Positions 1 through 8,091 of a DNA stretch of 64,000 nt are shown here, piece by piece. Every line of letters starts with the position of its first letter. The stretch's first letter is position 1. Below the pieces are notes generated by a model. The model searched no databases. It had not been told where the DNA came from and was given only the letters and a program-made list of their open reading frames with translations. A program made the translations under genes and the position numbers. The stretch is from Chryseobacterium sp. CH25 (lineage in GTDB: Bacteria; Bacteroidota; Bacteroidia; Flavobacteriales; Weeksellaceae): NCBI RefSeq assembly GCF_004119455.1, contig NZ_NRQT01000007.1, forward strand, positions 62,001 to 126,000. Reading direction: 5' to 3'.

Positions 1-1
1 A

Positions 2-517
2 AGTTATTTTGATTCGGTAGATAAAAAATATGCTGAATTACCTTTAAACATTTATCAGTCAGCTATAAAAGACGGAAAATTTGTAGGCTCAGATATTTGG
101 GAATTCTTTAAAAACAAGGTCAACGATTATTGTATAAAACAAGATAAAAGGAATATTCTGTTCATTTTAACAGACGGATATATGTATCATGAAAACACAA
201 AATTTGCAGAAGGAAGCAAAAACTCTTATCTAACAACCAAGCTCATAAAAGCCAATAATCTGACAGGTTCCAATTTTAAAGAAGTCATTGAAAAAAATGT
301 CTATGGTTTTGTAAAAGCAAATGAAAATCTAAGTAACCTTGAAGTTATTGTTTTAGGAATTAATCCCGAAAAGGGAAATCCTTTTGAAGAGGCAGTTATT
401 AAAGAATATTGGGAAAATTGGTTTAAAGAAATGAAAATCAAAAAGTACCAAATCAAATCTGCCGACCTTCCTTCAAACTTGGAACCCATTATCTTAAAAA
501 CGATTTCAGAAAAATAA
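2..517 (+). CDS. C-terminal part of an uncharacterised protein, possibly vWA-like (5' truncated)
   Basis: The reading frame is open from base 2 to the TAA at 515-517, so about 171 codons are visible and the true start lies before the window. An internal Met at 182 is a possible but unlikely start, because the upstream codons read like ordinary protein. The fragment contains a hydrophobic strand followed by Thr-Asp-Gly (NILFILTDGYMYH), which resembles the strand and acidic turn of von Willebrand factor A-like folds, and later a second hydrophobic strand (LEVIVLGINP). I do not recognise the family and the vWA reading is only a guess. It is convergent with elaA across a shared terminator. Confidence 0.6.
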   Translation, partial: SYFDSVDKKYAELPLNIYQSAIKDGKFVGSDIWEFFKNKVNDYCIKQDKRNILFILTDGYMYHENTKFAEGSKNSYLTTKLIKANNLTGSNFKEVIEKNVYGFVKANENLSNLEVIVLGINPEKGNPFEEAVIKEYWENWFKEMKIKKYQIKSADLPSNLEPIILKTISEK

Positions 518-545
518 AAGTGCATCCAATATATATTTAACTATC

Positions 546-578
546 AAAAAAAGCGAAGAATTAATTTTCCTCGCTTTT
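546..578. terminator. Bidirectional terminator between convergent genes
   Basis: AAAAGCGA at 549-556 pairs with TCGCTTTT at 571-578, with runs of A before and T after. It sits between the end of the first gene and the end of elaA, so it can serve both strands. Confidence 0.7.
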
Positions 579-580
579 AT

Positions 581-1030
581 TTATTTCCTAATCATTTCCG
601 TATGCGGAATATCATCCTCCAAATACTTCTTCCCGGTATCCTCAAAACCGAAATCACCATAGAACTTCAGCAGATAATCCTGTGCTGAAATCCTGATTTC
701 AGAAGTATGAAAACGATTTTCTATAGTTTCAACAGCATACTTAATCAATAGCTTTCCTAAACTCTTTCCTCGTGCTTTCTCCGTTGTAAGAACTCTTCCA
801 ATAGAGGTTTCTTCATATTTGATGCCTTTATTGAAAATACGGCAGTAAGCCAGTACATCTCCATTTTCTTCTGCCCAGATGTGAACCGCTTTCTGATCAT
901 AATTATCCAAATCAGGATAAGGACAGTTCTGTTCAATCACAAAAACATCAATACGAGCCTTCAAAACAGCATATAATTCAGGAACTGTAAATTCCTCAAA
1001 GGTTTTTATTTTCCAGGTAATATTACTCAT
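581..1030 (-). CDS. elaA: ElaA-family GNAT N-acetyltransferase
   Basis: This is a 149-residue protein of the ElaA subgroup of GNAT acetyltransferases, which move an acetyl group from acetyl-CoA to an amine; the physiological acceptor of ElaA is not settled. The ElaA signature is visible near residues 25-40 (LKARIDVFVIEQNCPYPDLD), followed by a conserved HIW strand and an acetyl-CoA pyrophosphate-binding segment of the R-G-K-x-L-G-K-L-L type around residue 90. Length is normal for the family. Its ATG overlaps the last codons of engB by 8 bases, so the two genes are probably cotranscribed and translationally coupled with engB first. Confidence 0.9.
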   Translation of the reverse strand: MSNITWKIKTFEEFTVPELYAVLKARIDVFVIEQNCPYPDLDNYDQKAVHIWAEENGDVLAYCRIFNKGIKYEETSIGRVLTTEKARGKSLGKLLIKYAVETIENRFHTSEIRISAQDYLLKFYGDFGFEDTGKKYLEDDIPHTEMIRK

Positions 1031-1646
1031 CGAAACTTACACCATTTTGAGTTAAAAAATCATTTGTCGTTTGTATAAAATCTAAAATTGCATCTCCACC
1101 CTCTTTCTTTTCAGCTGAAGTAATATATAATTCAGGAAGGTCTTCCCAGGTTTTATGCAATTCCAACTTATAGTCTTCAACATTTTTAATCACGGCATTA
1201 GGCTTTAGCTTATCTGCTTTTGTAAACACAATTGAAAACGGAACACCACTCTCTCCACACCATTGCATAAAATCAAGGTCTATGGGTTGAGGCTTATGTC
1301 TTATATCTACCAACACAAAAAGATTCACTAGGTTTCTTCTGTTCAGGATATAGTTCGTAATCAATTTTTCAAAATCCTTTCTCTGAACTTTTGAAACCTT
1401 TGCGTACCCATACCCTGGCAAATCTGTAAGATACCAGTTTTCATTAACTAAGAAATGATTAATCAGCTGAGTTTTTCCCGGAGTTTGTGACGTTTTAGCC
1501 AGGTCCTTATGATTCATCATTGCATTGATTAATGATGACTTACCTACATTAGATCTTCCGATAAAAGCATACTCAGGAATATTCGGATCAGGACACTCCT
1601 GCCATTTTCCACTACTTTTTACAAACGTTGCTGTCTTAATAACCAT
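1023..1646 (-). CDS. engB: Ribosome biogenesis GTP-binding protein YihA/YsxC (EngB)
   Basis: EngB is a small Era-like GTPase needed for late assembly of the large ribosomal subunit. In the 207-residue form all G motifs are readable: G1 GRSNVGKSS at 30-38, a TPGKTQ switch near 55-60, G3 DLPG at 75-78, then TKAD and TSAEK for guanine recognition. An in-frame ATG at 1676 would add ten residues (MVYFSKIYSK) not typical of the family and would lie inside a terminator hairpin, so I choose the ATG at 1646. It overlaps elaA downstream and follows an alpha/beta hydrolase gene from which a terminator separates it. Confidence 0.93.
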   Translation of the reverse strand: MVIKTATFVKSSGKWQECPDPNIPEYAFIGRSNVGKSSLINAMMNHKDLAKTSQTPGKTQLINHFLVNENWYLTDLPGYGYAKVSKVQRKDFEKLITNYILNRRNLVNLFVLVDIRHKPQPIDLDFMQWCGESGVPFSIVFTKADKLKPNAVIKNVEDYKLELHKTWEDLPELYITSAEKKEGGDAILDFIQTTNDFLTQNGVSFDE

Positions 1647-1661
1647 TTTTGAATATATTTT

Positions 1662-1697
1662 AGAAAAATAAACCATTAAGAAAAGCTCTTAATGGTT
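1662..1697 (-). terminator. Terminator of the alpha/beta hydrolase gene
   Basis: An 11-base perfect stem (AACCATTAAGA at 1671-1681 with TCTTAATGGTT at 1687-1697) is followed on the minus strand by a T-rich tract. It lies directly after the hydrolase stop and before the chosen engB start. Confidence 0.7.
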
Positions 1698-1709
1698 ATT
1701 TATTATGTT

Positions 1710-2471
1710 TTAAACTTTATCTTTTATCCAGCCGTAAAGAATCTCGCAGAATTCATCCGGTTTTTCCATCATCGCAGCATGGCCGCAATGATCTATCCAG
1801 AATAAATCCGAGTTAGGAATAAACTTATGCATATCCTCAGCCACTTCCGGTGGTGTTACATTATCCTGTTTTCCCCAGATCAGACATGTTGGTGTCTGAA
1901 TCTTCGGAAGATCATTCAGCATATTGTGTTTGATGGCACTTCTGGCCAACATTACCGTTTTTATTCCTTTCATTCTGTCATTCACAACAGCAAAAACTTC
2001 ATCTACAAGATCTTCAGTAGCCACTTTAGGGTCATAAAAAACCTCTTCCGTTTTCTTTCTGATATAAGATCTGTCATTCTTTCTTGGGAAACTATCCCCG
2101 AAAGTTCTTTCATACAAACCTGAGCTACCAGTAAGAACCAGGTTCTTTACCAGATCAGGTCTTGCTAAAGTTAAAATAAGCCCTACGTGCCCACCCATTG
2201 AGTTTCCAACAATGGTAACAGGTCCTGAAATATGACTTTCAATAAACTTGATGATATATTTTGCTAAAGTGGTAAGATTCGTATTGAGTACCGGCAAATC
2301 ATAGATGGGTAACTGAGGAACATATACTTTGAAACCTCTGTCCGAAAAAAAATCTACCATTTTATCGAAATTACTCAAACCACCCATTAACCCGTGCAAC
2401 AGCACTAATGGATGTCCTTCCCCAGCCTCTACATAGGAATATTTCTTTTCTTTTTTTGTACTAAATATCAT
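1710..2471 (-). CDS. Alpha/beta-fold hydrolase
   Basis: A 253-residue single-domain alpha/beta hydrolase. The oxyanion-hole segment LLHGLMGG is near residue 24, the nucleophile elbow GNSMGG places the catalytic Ser at about residue 91, the acid is probably the Asp of WGKQDN, and the base is the His of DHCGH near the C-terminus, so the triad is complete. The sequence is of the esterase/lipase or C-C hydrolase type; substrate cannot be told. A start 15 codons upstream at 2516 is possible, but the extra residues (MRFNLYFCRALLRQY) do not look like family sequence, so the ATG at 2471 is preferred. Confidence 0.88.
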   Translation of the reverse strand: MIFSTKKEKKYSYVEAGEGHPLVLLHGLMGGLSNFDKMVDFFSDRGFKVYVPQLPIYDLPVLNTNLTTLAKYIIKFIESHISGPVTIVGNSMGGHVGLILTLARPDLVKNLVLTGSSGLYERTFGDSFPRKNDRSYIRKKTEEVFYDPKVATEDLVDEVFAVVNDRMKGIKTVMLARSAIKHNMLNDLPKIQTPTCLIWGKQDNVTPPEVAEDMHKFIPNSDLFWIDHCGHAAMMEKPDEFCEILYGWIKDKV

Positions 2472-2694
2472 ATACTGCCTTAATAAAGCCCTGCAAAAAT
2501 ACAAATTAAACCTCAAAAATATTTTGATTATCCTAATTTAAGATAAAAATAATACAATATTCTCCTTTTTAACTTTTTTTTTCAAAATCCCTTTATTATG
2601 GCTTAAATAACAGTTTTAACAACCTTCTACATATCAACTAATTACATTCTTAGAACTCAATCTTTAATAAAACTTATTAACATTGAGTCAAAAA

Positions 2695-2719
2695 GTGGGA
2701 AAAAGTGGGAAATTTTGGA
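2695..2719 (+). promoter_or_regulatory. MraZ operator: GTGGG repeats at 10-base spacing
   Basis: GTGGG occurs at 2695-2699 and 2705-2709, and a degenerate third copy (TTGGA) at 2715-2719, all in the same 10-base phase. Direct repeats of TGGGN or GTGGG with 5-base spacers are the known target of MraZ, which represses its own operon. The block ends about 25 bases before the mraZ ATG and would cover the upstream promoter region. Confidence 0.85.
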
Positions 2720-2729
2720 AATTATTATA

Positions 2730-2737
2730 TAAATTTG
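2730..2737 (+). promoter_or_regulatory. Candidate -7 promoter box for the dcw operon
   Basis: TAAATTTG matches the Bacteroidota -7 consensus TAnnTTTG. It ends only six bases before the mraZ ATG at 2744, so transcription would begin at or next to the start codon. No clear -33 TTTG is seen, and the MraZ repeats occupy that region. Confidence 0.5.
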
Positions 2738-2743
2738 TCCCAA

Positions 2744-3202
2744 ATGAAAAATTTCATTGGGACATATGAGTGTAAAATTGACGACAAAGGCCGCTTAAAA
2801 GTTCCTTCATCTTTAATCAAACAGATGGAAAACTTCGACGATAAGGCGTTTGTAGTCAAAAGATCTGTGTTCCAACCCTGTCTGGAAGTCTATCCAATGA
2901 ATGCATGGGATAAACTGATGGGCAAAATTAATAAACTGAACAGATTCATAAAAAAGAATGCTGATTTCATACGAATGTTTACGGCAGGAGTAAAAACAGT
3001 AGAACTGGACAATGCGGGAAGATTACAGATATCTAAAGACCTGATGACTTTTTCAAATCTTCAGAAAGATGTAGTAATCACCAGCGCAGGAGAACTTTTC
3101 GAAATTTGGGATAAAGAAGCCTATGAACAGGTAATTTCTACCAATGAAACTGATTTTGCCAGCCTTGCCGAAGATGTAATGGGCTCTTTTGACGAAGAAT
3201 AG
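2744..3202 (+). CDS. mraZ: Division/cell-wall cluster transcriptional repressor MraZ
   Basis: MraZ is the first gene of the dcw cluster and a DNA-binding repressor of it. The 152-residue protein has two SpoVT-AbrB-like halves: an N-terminal strand set with the signature DDKGRLKVPSSL near residues 13-24, and a second copy around residue 85 (ELDNAGRLQISKDL). Length is normal. The start is the ATG at 2744; an upstream in-frame GTG at 2705 falls inside the operator and is rejected. Spacing to rsmH is 47 bases. Confidence 0.95.
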   Translation: MKNFIGTYECKIDDKGRLKVPSSLIKQMENFDDKAFVVKRSVFQPCLEVYPMNAWDKLMGKINKLNRFIKKNADFIRMFTAGVKTVELDNAGRLQISKDLMTFSNLQKDVVITSAGELFEIWDKEAYEQVISTNETDFASLAEDVMGSFDEE

Positions 3203-3249
3203 CTGTATCGGTTATTAAAGATTTTATTTAATAAAAAACACAATTAAGC

Positions 3250-4143
3250 ATGTATCATAACCCCGTTTTGTTGAAGCAGAGTGTAGATGATTTGGTGACG
3301 AATCCTGACGGAATCTATGTGGACTGCACCTTTGGAGGTGGCGGCCACTCAAGAGAGATTTTGAGCAGACTTTCTGACAAAGGAAAACTGTTCAGCTTCG
3401 ATCAGGATCTGGATGCGCTTAAAAATACAATTGATGATCCCCGATTTACATTGGTTAATCAGAATTTCAGATTCCTGGAAAACTCTTTATTAATGTATGG
3501 CGTTCCTCAAGTTGATGGTGTTTTGGCTGATTTGGGAGTTTCTTCTCATCAGTTTGATGAAGCAGACCGTGGATTCTCTACAAGAAGCAACGCTCCTCTT
3601 GATATGAGAATGAATGTAATGCAGAGCCTTGATGCCAAAAGAGTGATTAACGAATATGGCGAAGAAGAACTTGCTGATATTTTTTATCACTATGGTGAAC
3701 TAAGAGAAGCAAGAAAACTGGCAAGGGACATTGTTCATCACAGAAAAACAAAAAGCATAGAAACCACTGAGGACTTGAAAAAGCTTTTCAGCTACCTTCC
3801 CCCTCATAAAGTGAATAAATTCTATGCACAGCTTTTTCAGGCTGTAAGAATTGAAGTAAACCAGGAACTTGAAGTATTAAAAGAAATGCTGGTTCAGGCT
3901 TACAATGTTCTAAAACCGGAAGGAAGATTAGTAGTGATTTCTTACCACTCTCTGGAAGACCGTTTGGTAAAAAGATTTCTGAAAAACGGAATGTTTGAAG
4001 GTGAACCGGAAAGAGATATCTACGGAAATTATAAAAAGGCATTCGAATTGCTTAAGAGCAAAGCAATCATCCCGGACGATCAGGAGATTGAAGAAAACTC
4101 AAGAGCAAGAAGTGCAAAAATGAGAACAGGAATCAAAGTATAA
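3250..4143 (+). CDS. rsmH: 16S rRNA (cytosine(1402)-N(4))-methyltransferase RsmH
   Basis: RsmH (MraW) methylates N4 of C1402 in 16S rRNA, in the decoding centre, using S-adenosylmethionine. The 297-residue protein begins with the conserved MYHNPVLLKQ, carries the SAM-binding loop VDCTFGGGGHS at about 24-34, the ADLGVSSHQFD motif near 94 and the catalytic-region VISYHSLEDR near 230, and ends with the usual R-A-R-S-A-K-M-R segment. Length and order within the dcw cluster are standard. Confidence 0.97.
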   Translation: MYHNPVLLKQSVDDLVTNPDGIYVDCTFGGGGHSREILSRLSDKGKLFSFDQDLDALKNTIDDPRFTLVNQNFRFLENSLLMYGVPQVDGVLADLGVSSHQFDEADRGFSTRSNAPLDMRMNVMQSLDAKRVINEYGEEELADIFYHYGELREARKLARDIVHHRKTKSIETTEDLKKLFSYLPPHKVNKFYAQLFQAVRIEVNQELEVLKEMLVQAYNVLKPEGRLVVISYHSLEDRLVKRFLKNGMFEGEPERDIYGNYKKAFELLKSKAIIPDDQEIEENSRARSAKMRTGIKV

Positions 4144-4200
4144 ATGATAAATCATAAGTGATAAGCGATATCAATTATCTTTTATCATGAATCAATTATA
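4144..4200. repeat. Intergenic palindromic repeat, family B copy 1
   Basis: The gap between rsmH and ftsL is filled by an AT-rich imperfect inverted repeat built of GATAA/TTATC units. A second copy lies between ftsA and ftsZ (17061-17130), with the same order of ATAAGCGATA and ATCAATTATA blocks. Confidence 0.65.
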
Positions 4201-4209
4201 AACAAAGCT

Positions 4210-4575
4210 TTGGCAAAAAGAACAACAAATCGCCCCCAGAAAAGACTCACTTTTATAGACATTATAAAAGGAAACTTTCTGAATCGTGATGAGATCAAAA
4301 TACATTACAAGTATTTTCTCCTCTTGTTTGTTCTCATGATGGCAATGATTTACAGTAACCATCTCGTCAATAAAAAAATTAAAATTGTTAACGCCTTAAA
4401 GGAAGAAACAGAAGAATATAAATCGAGAAATGCTTACGCCCAGAGTAAGCTGATCAAAGTAAAAATGGAATCAGAGCTGGGGAAAGAGGTTGCGCGGGAC
4501 TCTTTGATGACCCTCGAAAACCATCCTCATAAATTGCTAATAAAACTGGACAGTACAGATGCAAAAGCAAAATGA
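4210..4575 (+). CDS. ftsL: FtsL-like cell division protein
   Basis: A 121-residue bitopic membrane protein in the position of ftsL. It has a basic cytoplasmic N-terminus, one membrane segment around residues 36-53 (YFLLLFVLMMAMIYSN) and a periplasmic coiled-coil-like stretch after it (ALKEETEEYKSRNAYAQSKL). FtsL works with FtsB and FtsQ to connect and activate FtsW and FtsI. Sequence conservation of this family is low, so the call rests on topology and gene order. The start is a TTG at 4210; no ATG occurs before the membrane segment. Its last 17 bases overlap ftsI. Confidence 0.85.
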   Translation: MAKRTTNRPQKRLTFIDIIKGNFLNRDEIKIHYKYFLLLFVLMMAMIYSNHLVNKKIKIVNALKEETEEYKSRNAYAQSKLIKVKMESELGKEVARDSLMTLENHPHKLLIKLDSTDAKAK

Positions 4576-6550
4576 ATACGATAACAAACGTAAAAAAACG
4601 TTACGATGGGGCTACCTCTTTGCAGTGGTAGCTTTGTGCGTGTTTGTAATGTTCTTGGCAAGGATTGTTATTCTTCAGAATACCAATGTTCAGGAGATTA
4701 AAGATGATTACATTAATAAAAATTATCGTGAAGCCACTTTAAAGGCTGCCCGTGGTAATTTATTTGCTTCCGATGGTTCCATTTTGGCCACAACCGTAAT
4801 GCGTTACGACATCTATCTTGATTTTAAAACAATGAAAGATACGGTGTACACCAACAATATCGGAGCATTAACGGATTCTCTGAGCAAAATGTTCGGAAAA
4901 TCCAGAGGAGAGTTCAGACAAAAATTTGACGAACAAAAGAAAAAGAAAAACCAATACTATACCCTAGTAAAAGGTCTTGATTTTGACCAATACGACAGAA
5001 TCAGACAGTTCCCGATCTTCAAAAGAGGTAAAAACAAAGGTGGGTTTATTGTAGACAGAAACTACAAAAGAGAACTTGCTACCTCAGAAATTGGTGCCGG
5101 AACCATTGGTATGGATAACGGAGAGCTGAAATCCGGACTGGAAGGAGCTTTCTCAAAGTATTTAACGGGTACAGACGGAAAAAGATTAGAACAGAGGATC
5201 AATTCTTCTCAATGGAAACCAATCGACTTCTGGAAAGTTCAGGAACCGATTGATGGAGAAGATGTTTATACTACCTTAGATCTTAGAATTCAGGACATTG
5301 CGCACTCCGCACTACAGAAACAGCTAATTCATTACGAAGCCAAACATGGAACCGTAGTGGTGATGGAAGTAGAAACCGGAAAAGTACGTGCTTTGGTTAA
5401 CTTAAGAAGAACTGACTCAGGAGAATACGAAGACTCTTACAACTATGCGTTAAAAGATAATATCGAACCTGGATCCACCTTCAAAACCATTTCGCTTTTA
5501 GCAGCAATGGATGACGGATTCATCGATGAAAATTCAACTGTAAACGTAGGAAACGGAGTCTGGACCTATGCAAAACAAAGGATTTCAGACGGTCACGGTG
5601 GAGGAACATATGATATCAGTGATGTTTTAGCCAAATCCAGTAACGTAGGAACGGCAAAACTGATTACAAAATTCTATGCTGAGAAACCACAGATCTTCTT
5701 AGACCATTTAAAACGTTGGAAATTATTCGATAAAATGGATATCGAACTTCCGGGAATCACAAAACCGAAAATCTTAACCCCGGAAAATAAAAGATGGAAC
5801 GCGGCTACACTGGCTTCTATTTCATTCGGATATTCTTCCAATGTTAATCTGCTACAACTGGCAACCTTCTACAACGGAGTAGCCAACGGAGGTAAAATGC
5901 TTAAACCATTATTCATTGATAAGATCATGAAAGACGGAAAGGTAATGTACAGTGCAAAACCTGAAGTAATGGTCAATAAAATGGCATCTGAAAAAGCCAT
6001 CAAAATGATGACCAGCGCATTAACCAAAGCGGTAGAAAAAGGAACCGGACGAAGCATCTTCACGCCTAACCTTAAAATGGCAGGAAAAACAGGAACTGCA
6101 AGATTTGAATACTGGCTTCCTGGTCCAATGAAATATCGTGCATCATTCGCAGGATTCTATCCGGCAGATGCCCCGAAATATACGTGTTATGTGATGGTAA
6201 GTGAGCCCAATACAGCAATTGGGTTTTATGGAGGTCCTGTAGCAGCACCGGTGTTTAAAGAAATAGCAGGAAAAACGTTCTTAAAAACACCACAGAATAT
6301 TGAAAAAGAAATGCTCGTAGACAAAAAGGTAAACCTTAGCAAAATGGTGGAACCTAATGTAAAAGTAGCAGTCAATGATAAGCAAATGCCCAATGTAGTA
6401 GGATTGATCGGTAAAAACGTTATCCCACAATTGGAAAACTTAGGATACCGTGTCGATTTTAAAGGAGTTGGAAGAATCAAAGAACAATTCCCCCAAGAAG
6501 GCACTACGATCAGTAAGAACCAGAGAATATATTTATCTCTACAAAATTAA
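4559..6550 (+). CDS. ftsI: Penicillin-binding protein FtsI/PBP3-type transpeptidase with PASTA domain
   Basis: This 663-residue class B penicillin-binding protein cross-links septal peptidoglycan. It has one membrane anchor at about 17-38, a PBP dimerisation domain, and a transpeptidase domain with the three active-site motifs in order: STFK at 306-309 (catalytic Ser306), SSN at 360-362 and KTGTA from 510. A PASTA domain forms the C-terminal 50 residues (MPNVVGLIGKNV onward). PASTA on FtsI is common in Bacteroidota and absent from the E. coli enzyme. It overlaps ftsL by 17 bases, which suggests coupled translation. Confidence 0.96.
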   Translation: MQKQNEYDNKRKKTLRWGYLFAVVALCVFVMFLARIVILQNTNVQEIKDDYINKNYREATLKAARGNLFASDGSILATTVMRYDIYLDFKTMKDTVYTNNIGALTDSLSKMFGKSRGEFRQKFDEQKKKKNQYYTLVKGLDFDQYDRIRQFPIFKRGKNKGGFIVDRNYKRELATSEIGAGTIGMDNGELKSGLEGAFSKYLTGTDGKRLEQRINSSQWKPIDFWKVQEPIDGEDVYTTLDLRIQDIAHSALQKQLIHYEAKHGTVVVMEVETGKVRALVNLRRTDSGEYEDSYNYALKDNIEPGSTFKTISLLAAMDDGFIDENSTVNVGNGVWTYAKQRISDGHGGGTYDISDVLAKSSNVGTAKLITKFYAEKPQIFLDHLKRWKLFDKMDIELPGITKPKILTPENKRWNAATLASISFGYSSNVNLLQLATFYNGVANGGKMLKPLFIDKIMKDGKVMYSAKPEVMVNKMASEKAIKMMTSALTKAVEKGTGRSIFTPNLKMAGKTGTARFEYWLPGPMKYRASFAGFYPADAPKYTCYVMVSEPNTAIGFYGGPVAAPVFKEIAGKTFLKTPQNIEKEMLVDKKVNLSKMVEPNVKVAVNDKQMPNVVGLIGKNVIPQLENLGYRVDFKGVGRIKEQFPQEGTTISKNQRIYLSLQN

Positions 6551-6558
6551 AAGAAACA

Positions 6559-6611
6559 GAGTCCGAAGGGACGATTTAAGCCAAAATAGGATAAAATCCT
6601 ATTGATATAAA
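6559..6611 (+). repeat. Twin-hairpin intergenic repeat, family A copy 1 (before murE)
   Basis: A 53-base element has two small hairpins: GTCC-GAAG-GGAC and TAGGAT-AAA-ATCCTA. It ends GATATAAA directly before the murE ATG. The same layout is found before murG (12024-12076) and, interrupted, before ftsA (15592-15671). Confidence 0.75.
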
Positions 6612-8072
6612 ATGATAATAACAGAATTAGTAAACAGAATCCCAGTACTGGAAATCCACGGAGACAACAACCGTGAGGTATCAGAATTGGTGTTCGACAG
6701 CAGAAAGGTTACAGAAAACACTCTTTACATCGCAATGAGAGGAACAGTGGTGGATGGACATTCATTCATTGCATCTTCTATTGAAAAAGGTGCAACAACA
6801 ATTGTTTGTGAAGAATTCCCTGAAACGCTGGCAGAAAATGTAACGTATATTAAAGTGAAAGATTCTGCAAAAGCTTTAGGTCACCTTGCTTCAAACTTCT
6901 ATGGAAACCCATCTAAAAAGCTGAAACTGATCGGTGTTACCGGAACCAATGGAAAAACTTCTGTTTCTACCTTGCTTTTTGATGTTTTCAAGAATTTAGG
7001 ATATGATTCTGCTTTATTATCAACCGTTGAAATAAGAATTGGGGAAGAAATTATTCCTGCAACGCATACCACTCCGGATGTGATTACCATCAACAAAATC
7101 TTAGCTGAAGCAGTTGAGAAAGGGTGTGAATTCGCATTCATGGAAGTAAGCTCTCACGGAATTGCCCAAAACAGAATTGAAGGATTACACTTCAAAGTTG
7201 CCGGATTTACCAATCTTACTCACGATCATTTAGATTATCACAAAACATTTGAAGAATACCTAAAAACGAAAAAAAGGTTCTTCGATGAATTAGAAGATAC
7301 AGCTATTGCCATCACCAATGTAGATGACAAAAACGGAAATGTCATGCTTCAGAACACAAAGGCTACAAAGAAGTCTTATGCTTTGAAAACAATGGCAGAC
7401 TACCACGGAAAACTATTGGAAGTTGATTTCAACGGAATGCTGTTGAATTTCAACGGAAAAGAATTCTGGACAACACTGACAGGAAAATTCAATGTGTATA
7501 ACTTGTTATTGGTTTTCGGAATCGCGGAAGAACTTGGATTTGCACAGGATGAAATTCTTCAGGCTATCAGTAAACTAAAAAGAGTTTCCGGAAGATTTGA
7601 AACTATGAAATCAGACGGTGGAATTTTCTTCATCGTAGATTATGCACATACGCCTGATGCTCTAGAAAACATTCTGGACAGCATCAACGATATCAGAACC
7701 AAAAACGAAAGATTAATCACCGTTTTCGGTTGCGGAGGAGACAGAGATCACTCCAAAAGGCCTGAAATGGGAAATATTGCCACTAAAAAATCAACCTTGG
7801 CAATCATCACTTCAGATAACCCGAGAACGGAAGATCCGGGACAAATTATCAAGGAAATTGAAGCAGGCGTTGAACCTCAGAACTTCAGCAAATACACTTC
7901 AATTCCGGACAGAAAAGAAGCCATCAAAATGGCCATAAAGTTTGCAGAACCTAAAGATATTATTCTCGTAGCCGGAAAAGGACACGAAAACTATCAGGAG
8001 ATCAATGGCGTAAAACACCATTTTGATGACAAAGAAGTAATTAATGAGCTTTGGAAATTAATGAGCAAATAA
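6612..8072 (+). CDS. murE: UDP-N-acetylmuramoyl-L-alanyl-D-glutamate--2,6-diaminopimelate ligase
   Basis: MurE adds the third stem-peptide residue to the cytoplasmic peptidoglycan precursor using ATP. The 486-residue protein has the N-terminal UDP-binding domain, the ATP loop GVTGTNGKTS at about 108-117, the central Mur ligase domain and the C-terminal domain. The motif DNPR at 402-405 is the one that recognises meso-diaminopimelate, so the third residue is predicted to be mDAP rather than lysine. The ATG directly follows repeat A1. Confidence 0.96.
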   Translation: MIITELVNRIPVLEIHGDNNREVSELVFDSRKVTENTLYIAMRGTVVDGHSFIASSIEKGATTIVCEEFPETLAENVTYIKVKDSAKALGHLASNFYGNPSKKLKLIGVTGTNGKTSVSTLLFDVFKNLGYDSALLSTVEIRIGEEIIPATHTTPDVITINKILAEAVEKGCEFAFMEVSSHGIAQNRIEGLHFKVAGFTNLTHDHLDYHKTFEEYLKTKKRFFDELEDTAIAITNVDDKNGNVMLQNTKATKKSYALKTMADYHGKLLEVDFNGMLLNFNGKEFWTTLTGKFNVYNLLLVFGIAEELGFAQDEILQAISKLKRVSGRFETMKSDGGIFFIVDYAHTPDALENILDSINDIRTKNERLITVFGCGGDRDHSKRPEMGNIATKKSTLAIITSDNPRTEDPGQIIKEIEAGVEPQNFSKYTSIPDRKEAIKMAIKFAEPKDIILVAGKGHENYQEINGVKHHFDDKEVINELWKLMSK

Positions 8073-8091
8073 TTATTAACAAATTGAAACT

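Noticed and set aside
2705..2743. Upstream GTG start for mraZ giving 13 more residues
   Set aside because: The GTG is part of the second MraZ-binding repeat, and family members start at the MKNFIG-like segment at 2744.
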